Source: Pisolithus tinctorius (Eukaryota > Basidiomycota > Agaricomycetes > Boletales > Pisolithaceae). From it: 64,000 bases of DNA. The DNA is taken from positions 124,001-188,000 of the forward strand of contig JANFAH010000008.1 in assembly GCA_024663395.1 (NCBI GenBank). Reading direction: 5' to 3'. Position 1 is the first letter of the stretch, and every line of letters starts with the position of its first letter. The notes under the pieces were generated by a model, which was not told the DNA's origin, did not search any database, and saw only the letters and a list, made by a program, of their open reading frames with translations. The translations under genes were made by a program, and so were the position numbers. Shown in pieces: positions 1 to 12,096 of this stretch.

Positions 1-28
1 TATATTATTATATGCACTGGTGTTTGAG

Positions 29-1500
29 TCACTCGATGGCCTACCAGGCGGGGGTGGCATAGGTGACATGGTTGCTCCTATCTTTCCCCATCCAAGAGGG
101 TGGAATACCAACCATATGACCCTCGCCACCGAAGATGAGCGAGCCGGAGTCGCCCTTGGGGAAGAACGGGCCGGAGTTCCTGTCGTAGTTGTAGATGGCG
201 AGTTCGATGGACTCGACGCCAAGCTCATCGCAAAGGTAGGCCTCGAGGCCAGCGAATCGTCCAACCGTGAGGTCGGTGGTGTTACCGTCCTTCATGACGA
301 TGAGGCAAGGCTCGCCATTGTTGTCGAAACAGTCGGGATGAGCCAGGAGCTCGCGTGGGACCCAACCGTTGATCCTGAGCAGACCGTTGATGGGGAACTT
401 GAACACCGTTCTACCTCCACTTTGAGGGTAGAACATGTTGGTAATTTGCCAGGGACTAAACTCGACTCCTGAAGGTTGCTTTTATTAGAGGAAGTAATTA
501 TGCAAAAGATGAGGCAAAACGCACCTAAGTCGACGACGTTGCCCATGAAGTGGTCCCCGAACCTTGCTGCATCAACCTCGAACGCACAAATGTCCTTGGT
601 GTACTTGCAACCCAGGACATCGACGGAGATCTTGGGAGCCCAATGGACGTGGCCGATGGTTCGGCATGTAATATCACCCCGCTGGCTCTTGACTTCGTTG
701 TAGAAGGCTTCGAGTACGCCGATATCCTTCTTGAGTTTGGCCAATTTATTCCGCTTAGCCTCCACTTCTGCCTTGTCCTCTGCCACCAGCTCCTGGTCAT
801 CGCTCTCCGGCTTCGCCTCCAACTGCACAATCTCCCTAGCCAAAAGGTCGGCGTTAAATCCACAGCCACTGATGCAATCCTTGATTTCGTCGAGGCCATG
901 CTGGAAACGATGAAAACCAGCAAGTCGAACGTGCTGGCGAGGTGCGCCAGCGCCCTTGAACTCGTACGTGATGATGGTGTCCTTGCGGAGAATGTGGCAG
1001 TTGGTAACGGCGAAGACCTTGGCGCTAGGGTCGCCATCGTCATCTTCGTTCTCACGGAAGAACAGCGCAACGCCGCCATGAGTGTCGGTGGCCTCCCTCT
1101 CCGCAGAAGCAATGGGCATGCCAAGCACGGTGGTCAGGAAGCAACAGACGTAGTGGGTGGGGTCTATTTTGCTGGTGACGTGCAGAAGGGGTAGACCTGA
1201 CAGCTTCTCTACAACTCCCTCGTACCACTCGACTACCACACCCTTGACTCCATTGTCCTCAAGAAGAGCGAGAATGTCTTGGGAAGTGTTGTGTGCGTTC
1301 TCGGTGGTGGTATTGGGATGAGTCGCAATCTAAAAGACGACGGGACCAAGAGCATCCTTCCCATCCTTGTCATGGGTGAGGAAATGACCTGTCTGGATGG
1401 CTGAGTAACGAATCGTCCGAGCTTTCAAGAGGTCGCGGACTTGGGGAGCAACAGTGTCCCAAACGGTGTTGAGTGGCATATTGAAGCCTTCAATACGCAG
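29..1500 (-). pseudogene. Trypsin-like serine protease-family protein, broken
   Basis: Reading leftwards, the frame starts near an ATG at 1479, runs to 525, is spliced by a 56-bp intron (524..469, donor GTGCGT, acceptor TTCAG) and continues to 41. The first part carries 'FAVTNCH' (a trypsin-type His box) followed by a charged helix rich in Glu/Lys; the second exon carries 'KGDSGSLIF', the Ser box. That combination is typical of a basidiomycete protease-like family whose substrate is unknown. The copy is dead: an in-frame TAG at 1330..1332 interrupts the N-terminal part where the paralog at 12.7 kb reads through, and the C-terminal end carries TAG where Trp is expected at 41..43 and TGA where Arg is expected at 29..31. 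The antisense frames here are shadows. The catalytic reading is inference from two motifs; the family could be an inactive protease fold. Confidence 0.6.
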
Positions 1501-2186
1501 CTCAACACTGTTTGGGGGTGCCAGTGTCTGCCCTTGGGGGTGGGGATGGGGATTTCGATGAGATCCGAGCGGTAGAGGAGGTCAGGATGGTTGTAAGAGA
1601 TTCCGTTGTAGTATGTGGCTCTCTCTCACTTCGAGATATCGTATGGAGAGACAGTGGTAGCATGCGAGGTGATGGAGGGAGACACACCGCTAAGTGACTC
1701 GCCGCTTAGGAGTTCGGGGTGCTCCCTCATTGTCATCATTGTCTGTACAGCGAAGTTGGGAACACCTACAAGGGGGACTTAGTGTGCCACACCGCGGTAT
1801 CTGTAACATCGAGAAAGATCATCTCCTCATGGGATTGACAAGTGAAGTAGAGGGCACTATCAACGGCAACACGAAGAGGGATCTCAATGGCAAGCTGAGG
1901 AATGGTGCTGAGGGTCTTGTCATGAAATGTGCTCCGCTCTGCATGGGGACCATGGTGAGTGTTTTGGAGGGGTTGGCCGCTGGCGCAGAGGACGCTCCCA
2001 GTGGAAATTCAGAGAGGGACTTCGGAAGCGACCTCCAGAGTTTAGTTGACAAGCTCGAAAACGATCTCCACGGCCTCACCATGGTATCACCTCTGGTCAT
2101 GCCCTTCATAAGTGATGTAGAGGACCCTATGGTTGATGAACACACAGCAATCTGAGCAATGCGGAATTACTAGCCTACCAATGACA
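1501..2186. other. Unassigned stretch; one 153-codon open frame (1694..2155, +)
   Basis: Nothing in this segment is recognised. A plus-strand frame of 153 codons and a minus-strand frame of 108 codons overlap at 1819..2145, and neither shows a family motif, clear splice sites or a convincing start context. Two short related phrases occur (near 1837 and 2109: 'aagtgaagtagagg' and 'aagtgatgtagagg'), which hints at an old internal duplication. CpG content is ordinary, unlike the block beyond 19.5 kb. Confidence 0.15.
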
Positions 2187-2238
2187 TCATTTCTCAAACA
2201 AATGGAATAGTTCAATTACACAAAGGAAAAATATTGGA

Positions 2239-3275
2239 TCAATTCGCAACGTGCTGATGCAGTGGTTGCTCGAAGACAAATTCAAATAAATTCTTAAGTA
2301 TTTCTCTCGTGTGGTCATCAGCGGAGAAGTGTGGGTCCATTGTGAGGGCCATCCGGATGTCGCCCACTGTGGCATTGCGAGCTGCCGGATTACCTTCCTT
2401 TTGAATGGTATTCCTGTTGGCAAGGAAATCGAGCGCATCCTTTGACAAATGGTAGCGCGGGAGTTTGCGCTGCAGGTCCTCGTAAATATCACGTAGGATT
2501 GCCTGTGACATCGCTCGACGCCAAACCTTGCCGGTGAGATTCGTGATTTCGTTTTTTGCAGATTCTAGCAGCTTGCGCTGCTGCACCAGCATTAGAGACG
2601 GCGTAACCTGAGAGATGTCAACCACCAAACATGGCACATGCGAGCGAAGGATTACTTACCAGTTTGAGGTCTTGAACCTCGTCCCACAGGCTTGTCATTT
2701 TGCGGTCAGAAGCAGAAAGCTCTGCCCAGAGCCTGATGTTTTTGTGATCTAAATGAGCAGCCTTGCGCTTGAGGTCACTGATCTTTCGATCCAAACGAGC
2801 AACCTTGCTCTTGAGCTTGCTGATCTTTCGATCCAAACGATCAACCTTGCTCTTGCAGTCATTGATATTTCGAAAATTCTGCATTCTGAAGTTGTCGAAT
2901 TGGTTCTGTAATGACCGAAGTGCCCCTGGAACGCCCCTGTCAATTCAAGCCAGGTGAGGACAATAAGTAACGACTCACGTGCATTGGAATCCTCCTGAAG
3001 TTTCCCCATGTTTTCATTGTGTGGTTCTGTAATAACGTATAACGCTGGCTGACTTTTAGCTGGATCTGTGACTGGGCCACAGTCACAGTAAGCCAACCCC
3101 TCTACTGCACTATTTGTCAAAACTTACCGACAAATGATCCTGACACATGCATCATATCTCCCGTGCAATCCACATCTGGTTCATATGTTTCGAGATCCTG
3201 CGAGGGTGTGGAAGGTTCGAGCGCTTCACCTTGTCGAAGTCGTGGAATAAGGCTATGTCGTCGGATTGGTGGCAT
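2239..3275 (-). CDS. Hypothetical coiled-coil protein, spliced
   Basis: Minus-strand gene of unknown function. The last exon (2590..2239) encodes a compact alpha-helical tail ending 'QPLHQHVAN'. It joins the exon before it at a clean phase-0 intron with donor GTAAGT (after 'DLKL') and acceptor CTCTCAG. That exon (to about 2936) encodes a coiled coil built from three near-identical 14-residue units of the form 'SKVxRLDRKISxLK', followed by more charged helix. Two further upstream exons are suggested by donors GTAAGT near 3127 and GTGAGT near 2978, with a likely start ATG at 3275, but their phases do not add up perfectly, so the 5' model is tentative. There are no premature stops in the coil and tail exons. 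A structural or scaffold role is only a guess from the coil. Confidence 0.5.
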
Positions 3276-3838
3276 TTCTTGGGCAAAAGGAAAATATAGG
3301 AGATGGGGGCAGGCTATAGGTGGTGGGGAGAAGGGTGAGGAGGCAGGTCGTACCAATGGACAGGGGTGGCTGACATGAGTCACGTGCCCCACAAATCATA
3401 CACAACACAGCAAAAGAAAGGAGAATTACGAGTCAGTTCATTCCGAAAATTTTGCAGGTGGCTGTGCCCACAGCCACTGCAAATGCACGGGTAGCCTGCT
3501 GACTAAGCGGAGGGCGCGCGTGCGAGAAAGTGAGGGTCGGGCGACTTGCGGGCTGTGCACAACCCTTGCCTGTTCGTCGGTACTCAATCAATTCTACTGA
3601 AAGACACTGTATATAGGCCATGTAATCATGCACGAAATAAATGGCTATTTTGCGAAGAGACCCGCCCAAATTTGCTAGATGAGTGGTGTTCAGGGGCAGG
3701 AAGAGGTCACGTGACCACGACCTTTGCGTAGCACTTACACTTGGGGCTCATGTGCGAACACACACTCGCAAAAAAGTTGGCACGGGCTGCCCTCCTGCCT
3801 GGGAAAATTTGCTTATCTGGCTGCAAATTTCCCAGTGC
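3276..3838. other. Intergenic, CpG-containing
   Basis: No gene is recognised. The segment lies between the coiled-coil gene and the left end of the Harbinger element, so it should hold the promoter of the minus-strand gene. Short open frames here have no family features. CpG is frequent (for example the run around 3515), consistent with DNA outside the decayed block. Confidence 0.3.
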
Positions 3839-3841
3839 TAA

Positions 3842-3931
3842 GGGCCTGAACAGTAGCGGAATTTCTGCTTCCTTATGCAAAACATATACAAACCAACTCT
3901 GTGCGGAGTTCAGCGGACTTCTAAGTTGATA
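3842..3931 (+). repeat. Harbinger left terminal inverted repeat
   Basis: Begins GGGCCTGAACAGTAGCGGAA and matches the reverse complement of 7188..7277 over about 90 bp with few differences (cagtagcgg versus cggtagtgg, tctgctt versus tccactt, gtgcgg versus gtgcag). Several differences are CpG transitions. Confidence 0.9.
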
Positions 3932-3946
3932 CTCGGCTGTGGTCAC

Positions 3947-5389
3947 ATGGCAATTGACCTCATATGCCACTACGCCATCGAGACCATCGCTATGGTCGAG
4001 AATTGCTTTATTGCTGCGAGGGACAAGAACAATTTGGACAAGGAGGATGAAGATTCTGATACTTCATCTGATATCACTTGGAGGGTGCTAGTCTTGCAGC
4101 AGATTCGGAACTATGCAGTGGTCGCCGCTACACTGGGTCTATACCAGGCTGCAGTCTCAACACTTCGAAGTGCTACCCCAGAACCTTACCATACATCTGC
4201 TCTTTCAGGACAGGGATGGCTAAATGAGTTGCTTAATGGGCACCCCAAGCAGATCAGAACTGAGCTTGGCGTCCACAAACATATCTTCCTCAGGCTGATA
4301 TCTATCCTTCGTGAAGGGGATCTCCAAGATTCAAAGAATGTCATGTTAGAGGAGCAGCTGGCGATTTTCCTGTACACAATGGTGACAGGCTTATTGGCTC
4401 GGCACATCAGTGAGTGATTCCAATGCTCGATGGATACAATATCACGGTGAGTGCACTGTCGTTTGGATTGAAATTCTGCTAAACTCTACCCAGGTATTTT
4501 AAATGAATGCTCCATGCATTCTCCGAGGGTCGCATTTATACCACATACGTTCACCTTCCCAGAGCCAATTCACCAGTCCCCAGTCGTATTGCCACCAATC
4601 CCAAATTTTATCCATGCTTCAAAGACGCCATAGGTGCCCCCGATGGTACACACATCGCATGTGTGCCATCTGCAAGTGAACGAGACCTTATGCGCAACTG
4701 CAAGGGTTTCTTATCTCAAAACTGTCTCATCGCATGTTCATTCAATGGTATCATCACATACGTTCTTGGAGGCTGGGAAGGGTCGGCTGCTGATGCCACG
4801 GTCTACCACAATGCCCACTTGTGGGACTTTGCTATTCCTGATGGGCGGTATTACCTTGCTGATGCAGGGTATCCGTCGACTCCACAGCTACTTGTACCAT
4901 ACCATGGCCAATGCTATCATTTGGCTGAGTGGGGGTGAGCCAATCTACGGTAAGTACCACTAAATTTTTATGTGCGTTTGATTCTCATTCATTCCCTACA
5001 GGCCGAGGGATGGCAAAGAGCTTTTCAACCTTCACCATGCCATGCTCTGAAACGACATCGAGCATAACTTCGGAGTTATAAAGTGACGTTTTCGAACCCT
5101 CGTTCTCCCACCCAAATATGACATGGCAATCCAGTCCTGCTTGCCTGCGGCAGCATGCTGTGTTCACAATATCATCCACCTCCATGATCCTGATGACATT
5201 GACATGCCAGACCCTGATGAATTCGATGAAGACGACAGGCCACTTTTAACATCTGAAGAAACGGACGTCAGAAGCTTGCAAGATACTCTGTTGAACGCTG
5301 GGTCGCATAGTCAGATGAATGCCGTGCATGACACGATTGCAGCACAAATGTGGGAAGATTATCATGCTGAGCTCGCAAGAAGGGGTTGA
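3947..5389 (+). pseudogene. Harbinger DDE transposase, five in-frame TGA codons
   Basis: Starts at ATG 3947 and reads through three exons. Introns are GTGAGT..CCCAG (about 4447..4494) and GTAAGT..TACAG (about 4951..5001). Motifs in order: 'GAPDGTHIACVP' (first catalytic Asp), 'GWEGSAADATVY' (second Asp), 'YLADAGYP', then 'NDIEHNFGVIK' with the catalytic Glu, followed by an acidic C-terminal tail. These are the signature blocks of the DDE_Tnp_4/Harbinger family, which cuts and pastes the element together with the Myb partner. TGA interrupts the frame after 'HISE', after 'YFK', after 'AEWG', after 'HAML' and after 'GVIK'; the last two flank the catalytic Glu block. No frameshift is needed to follow the protein, so decay is by point mutation only. 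Confidence 0.85.
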
Positions 5390-5546
5390 TTCAGTAGTTC
5401 AGTAGCTAGCTTTGCATATTATCCATGTATCACTACATTGCCCTCAAATTTCATCCATGTCTTATCTGCTCTCAATTTTCACGCTTGCATGGCAATTTTA
5501 AAACAGTGGTGATTGCTGTATAGACGCACAAGTACAAACAAACTAC

Positions 5547-7028
5547 TTATTTCCCCCCCAAATTCGCATATTCTGGAACCTCATAGCCAGCAGCCTCGAG
5601 CCTCATCTTAACCCACAACATTTGGTATGTTGCCGACTGAGCAGTGGCATTCTTGTAACCCGTGACATAGGAGGATTTCTCTTCAAACAACATTTGCAAG
5701 TGGACTAGGTTCTGCTCTGAAAGGTTCTTCTCAAGCTCAAACATCAATGCACATGCTTCGTCAAGACTTCAGCCCTTGGGATTGTTGAGAGCGGCAAGCG
5801 TCTTGGAGGTACTGTCTTGCACACCGGACATTAGATCCCGCACCGCATCTTCAAGGCCAGCCATCTGCAAGCGCCGCTTCCGAGAACCACTGGAACTTCC
5901 CAGGGAAGCCGCTGTGGATGTGGTGTCGAGCCTGGCAGTGGCATCGCTTTTGCGCTTCTTGCCGTGAGATGACAAACTAGATGACAGATTGATGGAAGTG
6001 CTTACTGATGTCATTGCAGAGGATGGTGGTGATGTAGGAATGGATGAAGGGGAAACCGTCGGGCCAGGCAGGGACACAGGTGGCACACCGGACAGGGCCT
6101 GTGAAATACCCTGTGGTACAGGTGTACCTTGAACGTTTACAGCGGGCTGAACACTCCAGGGAGTCTGTGTGATTTGATGTTGATTAGGGAACCCAGATTG
6201 ATCCTGCACAAAGGTAAACTGTGCAGTGGGTTGCACAGGTGGTAGCTGATACTGCGTATGAGGATGTGTGAATGGTAGCTGATGCTGCACAGCAGGCTGT
6301 GGGAATGATGGTGGTGTGGGGAGCTGCATAGATGCGAGCTGAGGCGATATGACAGGGTGTGCGATGGAGCTGGGAAAATCGGATGATGTGGAAGTAGAAG
6401 CCTGGGACCTTTGGGTGGGGGGTCAGGCACCGGTGGCATGGTGTGCATTGGTGCCCCTCGCCTTGTCAGGAAGGGCAAGGTCTTGCATATGATCAAAGCA
6501 TTTGAAGCCCGTGTTTCGGTATTGGGCAGTATCTGGCTGATTCTAGGGGAAGGTCAAGGATTTTTGCACCATGCCAGGAAAAAATCTCAGACATACCTCA
6601 ACGACATCATCCATCATGAGCTGCCCTGCCTCAGTTATGACATCAGCACCTCTTGCTGCTGAATATGCGAGCCCCAATCCCCTTGCAACAGCTAAAGCTG
6701 CATAGTAATCCCATTTCAGCTTTGTATGAGATGAGTGATACCGAACGCAAGGATAAATCAATAAATGCACACTTTCCCACTTGTCATAACAGCTTTTCGC
6801 AGTTTTATGGTAGCCATTGGCTTGGACAGGTAACCGAGATACCAAATTGTTGAAGTGCCCTAGTTGAAAGACCATATGATCACCTGCCTTGGGTCAGATT
6901 TCCTCCACAAAATCAAGAAGCATCTCGACATCTGTATGGGGCCATACAGCTTGCAACTTTGGCTGAGGCTCAGAGCTTGAACCGATTGACAGAGCCTTTC
7001 CTTTTGACCCAGAACCCCTACCTTCCAT
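5547..7028 (-). pseudogene. Harbinger Myb/SANT-like accessory protein, three in-frame TGA codons
   Basis: Second Harbinger gene, read from ATG 7028 leftwards. An N-terminal Ser/Gly-rich start leads into a Myb/SANT-type trihelix with 'WPHTDVEMLLDFV' and 'KTAKSCYDKWESV', then a GTATGT..CCTAG intron near 6595..6537, then a Pro/Gln/Ser-rich middle with a basic 'GKKRKSD' nuclear-signal-like patch, and a C-terminal helix rich in Glu/Gln. Partner proteins of this kind bring the transposase to the nucleus and to the terminal repeats. TGA replaces an expected codon after 'FVEEI', after 'HATGA' and after 'NNPKG'. As in the transposase, all breaks are TGA and no frameshift is needed. Confidence 0.75.
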
Positions 7029-7187
7029 CTTACTGCGAAGTCAATGTGAGCAGCGGGTTGGGGACACAGAATGGTCTAGCCTGTGATAAAGGTCGGTTCA
7101 TCGAGGTGGCATATCATATTATGCATACGTGGTAGCTGTGATTCATCACCTGATCAGTAAACACCACAGTCACAGATAGTCCATGAT

Positions 7188-7277
7188 TATCAACTTAGAA
7201 GTCCGCTGAACTCTGCACAGAGTTGGTTTGTATATGTTTTGCATAAGGAAGTGGAAATTCCACTACCGTTCAAGCCC
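7188..7277 (-). repeat. Harbinger right terminal inverted repeat
   Basis: Inverse partner of 3842..3931, ending in GTTCAAGCCC and followed directly by the TAA duplication at 7278..7280. Confidence 0.9.
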
Positions 7278-7328
7278 TAAGTGACTTAGCACACTTTACA
7301 ATGGATTTTGCACTTTACAACCTGTTCC

Positions 7329-7619
7329 TAACAAAGGTATGAGTTTCTCAGTGTATGAAGTAGTCACTTTATTAGTACCTAACGAAGGTATGAGTTTCTA
7401 CACTACGTCAGTACCAAGTAAATGAGTGGAATCTAGCTATACTCACCTCAGTGTACGAAGTAGTCACTGAGGTGGAAAAGAACGGTGCGGAAAATTTATA
7501 GTACCGTAATTAGTAAGCGCATTGACATCGGAATTTAATTCCGAGGGTCGGGGAACAATTCCGAGCCCTCTGGGCGAAACTCTGAGACGCTACCGTAACT
7601 CCGGGTTGCATTCTCGACA
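7329..7619 (-). repeat. Copia copy 1 LTR (3' LTR in element orientation)
   Basis: In plus orientation it runs from TAACAAAGG to TCTCGACA. It contains an internal near-repeat of about 25 bp ('cgaaggtatgagtttct' twice) and two copies of 'gtagtcact'. In element orientation the ends are TG...TA rather than the usual TG...CA. Confidence 0.95.
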
Positions 7620-7632
7620 CTCCCCCTCAATC
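7620..7632 (-). promoter_or_regulatory. Polypurine tract
   Basis: On the minus strand TTGAGGGGGAGTG lies directly against the 3' LTR, the position and composition expected for the plus-strand DNA primer. The same purine run sits at 48411..48421 in copy 2. Confidence 0.7.
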
Positions 7633-10600
7633 GGAACGAAGTCCGAGTGCAGACGCGAAGTGTTTCGCCTTGATGCTAGGTAGAGGCTTGGTAAGGGTAT
7701 CGGCGACCATGTCATCAGTAGGACAATAAATTAAACGAAAGGAATTGTTTTCCACAGCAAAACGAATGAAATGGTATCGTATGTCGATGTGCTTTGTGCG
7801 AGCGTGATAGCTGCCATCTTTGGTAAGTGCGATGGCGGATTGACTGTCAGAATACAGCAGGATAGGGTGTGTGAGCAGTCGGAAAACTTCTCCGATGAGT
7901 CGTCGAAGCCACAGGCCCTCTTTGGCTGCGTGAGTCACTGCGACGTACTCTGCTTCAGCAGTGGAGAGCATTACGAGTTCCTGTTTCCGTGAAGCCCAAC
8001 TGATAGCTCCACCATCTAGTAGGTAGGCATATCCGCTTATAGCGCGTCGATGCTCCTGTGAAGCTCCATCTGCATCGGTATAGCCCTCGAGGCCTCGTTC
8101 TGAATTTCCGAACGTTAAAGCGAGCGCTTTTGTGCCTGAGATATACCTGTAGATTCGTTTCATGGCTTCCCAGTGAGTCATGTTGGGTGCGTTGTTGAAC
8201 TGAGTGACTGTGGAGACAGCAAATGCGATATCTGGGCGTGTTCCAACAGCAAGGTGCATGAGGGAGCCTACAGCAGCACGGTAGGGTACGTTTTTCATGC
8301 GTGCAGCTTCTTCGGCTGGCTGCGGAATTTCTCCGCGAGAGAGTTTTATTCCGGGGTCCATCGGAATTGCGGCAGGTTTGCAGTCAGCGAGGTTGTATTT
8401 CGTCAGGATGGCCTCAATGTAGGACTGCTGCGACAGGGATATGGTGTGGGCTTCTCTGTTCCGTGTCACCTTCATCCCAAGTAGCCAACTGATGGGCCCT
8501 AGGTCGGAGATTTTAAAACGAGTGCTGATCTCCTGTTTAAACGAGTGAATTAACGATGGGGAACTGCCTGTTACAGTGCAGTCATCGACGTGGCTGGCGA
8601 GGATGAGAATTTCCGATCCTATGCGACCATAGAACACTCCCCAGTCTGCGTGTGCCCTGGTGAGCCCAAGATCTGCAAGAGTAGCACATAGCTTCTGGTA
8701 CCACCGAAGCGTGCCTTGTTTCGAGCTGTATAATGCTACGTTTAGCTTCCCAACTGGACGGGAAAAATTCCGCCCTATAGCGTAGCCCTCAGGGAGCTCC
8801 ATGTAAATGTCTTCGCCATCTCCAAGTTTGCCATTGAGGAATGCCGAGTGGAAATCGAATACATCAATATCCCAGTCATTGCGTGCAGCAATTGCTAGTA
8901 TGGTGCGGAGAGATGCGAGTCTTGCGACGGGGGCATATGTTTCGTCGTAGTCAACGCCCTGGATCTGAGAATATCCCTTAGCGACTAGGCGGGCCTTGTA
9001 CTTCTCGATTTCTCCGGCAGTGTTGCATTTGATCTTGAAGACCCATTTGCATCCTATGACATTTGCACCCTTGGGGCACTCAACGACATCCCAGGTATGC
9101 GCTTCCTCTAGGCTGTTTAATTCCGCATTTATGGCATTTTGCCACTTTGGCCAGTCAGCTCGGGATTTCGCCTCACGGACTGTTGATGGGTCTAGCCCTT
9201 CGGCTTCAGCCATCCCTGCCACCATAGCATACACGATGTTAGTGTCATCTTCATCGGCAGCTAGCTCTTCGTCGAATACGTAGGTAGCGTTTTCTCGGGA
9301 TTTCGGGCTGTTTGGGTTGCTATCGCTCTCTCGGAGTTCTTTTACGAAGTCGAGAGGGATGCGCCCATCACGAGTGCCTTCCCCTGCACGTAGGCGCCTC
9401 ATATAGTCTGATTCGAAGCGCTGGCGAGTGGAACGACGAGGTTGAGGTGGAGGTGTTTCGAAATTGTCTCCGAGTGGGTCCGGAATTAGTCTCGGAATTT
9501 CCGAAGTTGCTTCGGTGGGTCGCTTGACCATCTGCGGGGCCTCGGAATTTCCCTGTGAAGCTGCGGAGTTCCGTTCTGAGGTTTCGGAATTTCGTTTTGA
9601 GGCTTCGGAATTTCTTTCTGAGGTGTCGGAATTCCCCTGCTCCCCCTCGAGCGGCACACCATGTGGTACAGACACATCCCGGTGCTCGAAAATGACACTT
9701 CTTTCAATTCCGATTGCTCGTGTGTCAGGCCAGTAGATACGGTGGCCATCGCTCTCAGGGTCAAAACCTACCCAGTGTCCGTCTCGGGCTCGCATGTCTA
9801 GTTTGGAGCCAGAGGTGTCATGGACCTTGACACGGCATCCCCAGACCGGAATTTTTGAGAGATCAGGTGGTCTTTGGTAGAGCATTTCGTAGGGAGTTTT
9901 CGTGCCTAGACGGCGAGTTGACGAGCGGTTTTTGAGCCAGGTCGCATGCATAATGGCCTCCCCCCAGAGGTTCTTGGGTAGGCCACTGGCGTGAATCATC
10001 GCACGTACGCGCTCAACGAGCGTTCTGTTGAGTCGTTCTGCAACTCCGTTGTGTTCAGGGGTATCGCGGACAGTTACGCGTCGTTCTGTGCCTCGGGATT
10101 TCAGATATTCCGAAAATTCCGCACTAAGGTATTCTCCCCCACGATCTGAGCGAAGCCGCTTGACTTTGGTGTCGAACTGTGTGTTCAGCCATGCTTCATA
10201 GGCCTTGTACGATGTGAAGGTCTCAGCTTTCGTCTTTTGGAGGTACAGCTTGGTGTAGTGGGTGTGGTCATCCGTGAATGACACGTAGTATTGGCTGTGG
10301 CCAGGGGTTTGGACTGGAGAAGGTCCCCAGAGATCTGTGTGGATCTCGTCACCTAGGTGTTCACGGCAGGGTGGGTCGCGCTCCTTCCCAATGGGCTTCC
10401 GAGTTGCTTTGGCATATTCACATGAATTGCACGTGCCCATGGTAGGATGCACTTCGTCCAGTTTAATTCCGGTAATCGTGCCGTCCTTGAGCATGCGCCG
10501 GATGGCTTCGGGAGCGATGTGGCCAAGCCTTATGTGAATCTCCTCCATGGTTAAGGATTCTGTGGCCTTGGCCAGGCCTGCGAAGGCACGACGAGCTCGT

Positions 10601-12045
10601 TTAAGGCAGTAGAGGCCTTTTTGCATCGGAATTTCAGCTACTTTCCTTTTTCGAGCATCGAAAATTTGACAACGCTTGTCTCGGAATAATGCCGCATACC
10701 CAGCAATGTCAAGTTTGCTAACGGAAACGAGTGTAATTCCCATCTTGGGGGCATAGAGCACGTCTTTGAGTCGAATATGGGTCTGGGTATTGCCGTTTGG
10801 GAGTGAGATTGCGAGATCGCCTTTCCCGATGGCATGGAAGGTGTGGTTGTCAGCAGCGGTGATAGGTTTGGGTACGATTGGCTTGTAATCGAGGAATTTG
10901 CTGCGGTAGGAGGACATATGGCGTGAAGCGCCTGAGTCGAACAGGATTGTCTCTTCTGCGGAATTTAGGCTTTCGCCTGCAAGGAGAACACAGTCGTAGT
11001 TGTTCGTATATGCATCTTCTTCGTCGTTAACGATGTCCTGGGGGTTCGGAATTTCTTCCTCCGCAATTTCTGTAAGCCAGTCATCGTCCTGCAGGTGTGC
11101 TAGCCAAACTCCATCAGGTTCCGAGTCAGCGCTGGTCTGCGCACTCGAGCTGGCTGATGCACTGGCCGCAGTGGCCGCTTTTCCGGTACCTTTCTCCTTC
11201 TTTTTCCCTTTTCCCTTGTTCTGGAACCACTTGGGCGCTTGCCCAGCTTTTCCGCCACCCTCTTCCCAGCATTGGTCTTTCGTATGACCTTTCTTTCCGC
11301 AATTTTCACAGGTGGACTTCTTTCCATCCTTCGCTGTGTAAGCCGCATCTTCGGAATTTCCGGAGTTTCCAGAGTTGCCTCTTTTCGTCTGCGTTTGGCG
11401 CCTATCATATTCATCGGAAATTACTTTGACTATAAAGTCCGGAGATAGGTCCTTTTGCATGACTAGGGCCGAAGACGTCATAGCTGCAAGGTTGGAGTCG
11501 TAAGAAGCAGGAAGTGAACTGAGGATGATGGCTGCAAAGTCATCGTCTGTGATTGACTGTCCAAGCGCAGCAAGTTGTTCGCGCAGTGCACGCATCTTGT
11601 CGAAGTGAGCGCGGACATCGCCTTTTTCCGAACAGCGGGATTCTTGGAGTTTTCTCCGAAGATCAATTGCGACGACACGAGAGCAGTTTTGGAAAAGATT
11701 GGTGAGGACACCCCACACACTCTTTGCAGTCTCTTCCTTCAGGACTCAAAGGAATAGAGATTCTGGGAGCGACACAGCAATCACTTGCTTGATGTATCCG
11801 TCGTCCTTAGCCCATTGCCGAAGTTTTTCTGGGTATTCGCTGACAAGTTTTTGCTCCGTGGCTGTGGGCTTCCAGGAGGCATCTTTCCCTGCTGAAGGGT
11901 CCTCTGGTTTCGCATCCAAGCCAGTCAGGTGTCCGATCAGCCCTTTCGAGCTGATGGCCCATTCAACCCGAGCCTTGTAGTATAGCCAGTTGCTTCCGTC
12001 CGCATTTAGGGTTGGGACTTGTAAGGAATGATCGTCTTTTGCCAT
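7627..12045 (-). pseudogene. Copia Gag-Pol polyprotein, one in-frame TGA
   Basis: A frame of 1473 codons from ATG 12045 to the stop at 7627, interrupted only by TGA at 11746..11748; the decayed copy 2 still has CGA at that codon. Order of domains: Gag core; zinc knuckle 'CENCGKKGHTKDQC'; aspartic protease 'LFDSGASRHMS'; pre-integrase zinc region; integrase with 'IHTDLWGP', 'RSDRGGEY' and 'NGVAERLNRT' giving the D,D,E triad; reverse transcriptase with 'DVFDFHSAFLNG' and the metal-binding 'HVDD' box; RNase H with 'GYTDADGA', 'STAEAEY' and 'LYSDSQSA', ending at 'ADTLTKPLP'. All catalytic residues look present. Between integrase and reverse transcriptase lies a repeat of five 7-residue units of the form 'GNSExSx'. 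Apart from the single stop this is a full-length, potentially recent copy. Confidence 0.95.
9543..9647 (-). repeat. 21-bp tandem repeat inside copia pol (five units)
   Basis: Five consecutive 21-bp units, each beginning CGGAATT or CGGAGTT on the plus strand, encode five 7-residue units rich in Asn, Ser and Glu between the integrase and reverse transcriptase. Copy 2 has only three units at about 50334..50396. Confidence 0.8.
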
Positions 12046-12096
12046 AGTGGGTATTGTTGCTGCGTATTGACTCTTTCGGAATTAGAGCGCGAGAGA

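Larger units (their letters stand above)
3842..7277 (+). mobile_element. PIF/Harbinger DNA transposon, complete but inactive
   Basis: A 3436-bp element bounded by 90-bp inverted repeats that start GGGCCTGAAC on the left and end GTTCAAGCCC on the right, flanked on both sides by TAA (3839..3841 and 7278..7280), the 3-bp target duplication expected of Harbinger elements. It carries the two standard genes in convergent order: a DDE transposase on the plus strand and a Myb/SANT-type DNA-binding protein on the minus strand. Both are interrupted only by TGA codons in places where Arg (CGA) is expected, so this copy cannot make either protein in one piece. Bounds are seen directly; family assignment rests on transposase motifs and duplication size. 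Confidence 0.9.

Noticed and set aside
550..1194. 214-codon plus-strand frame over the protease-like gene
   Set aside because: It is antisense to a frame with family motifs and splice sites and shows no motif itself; a shadow caused by codon bias.
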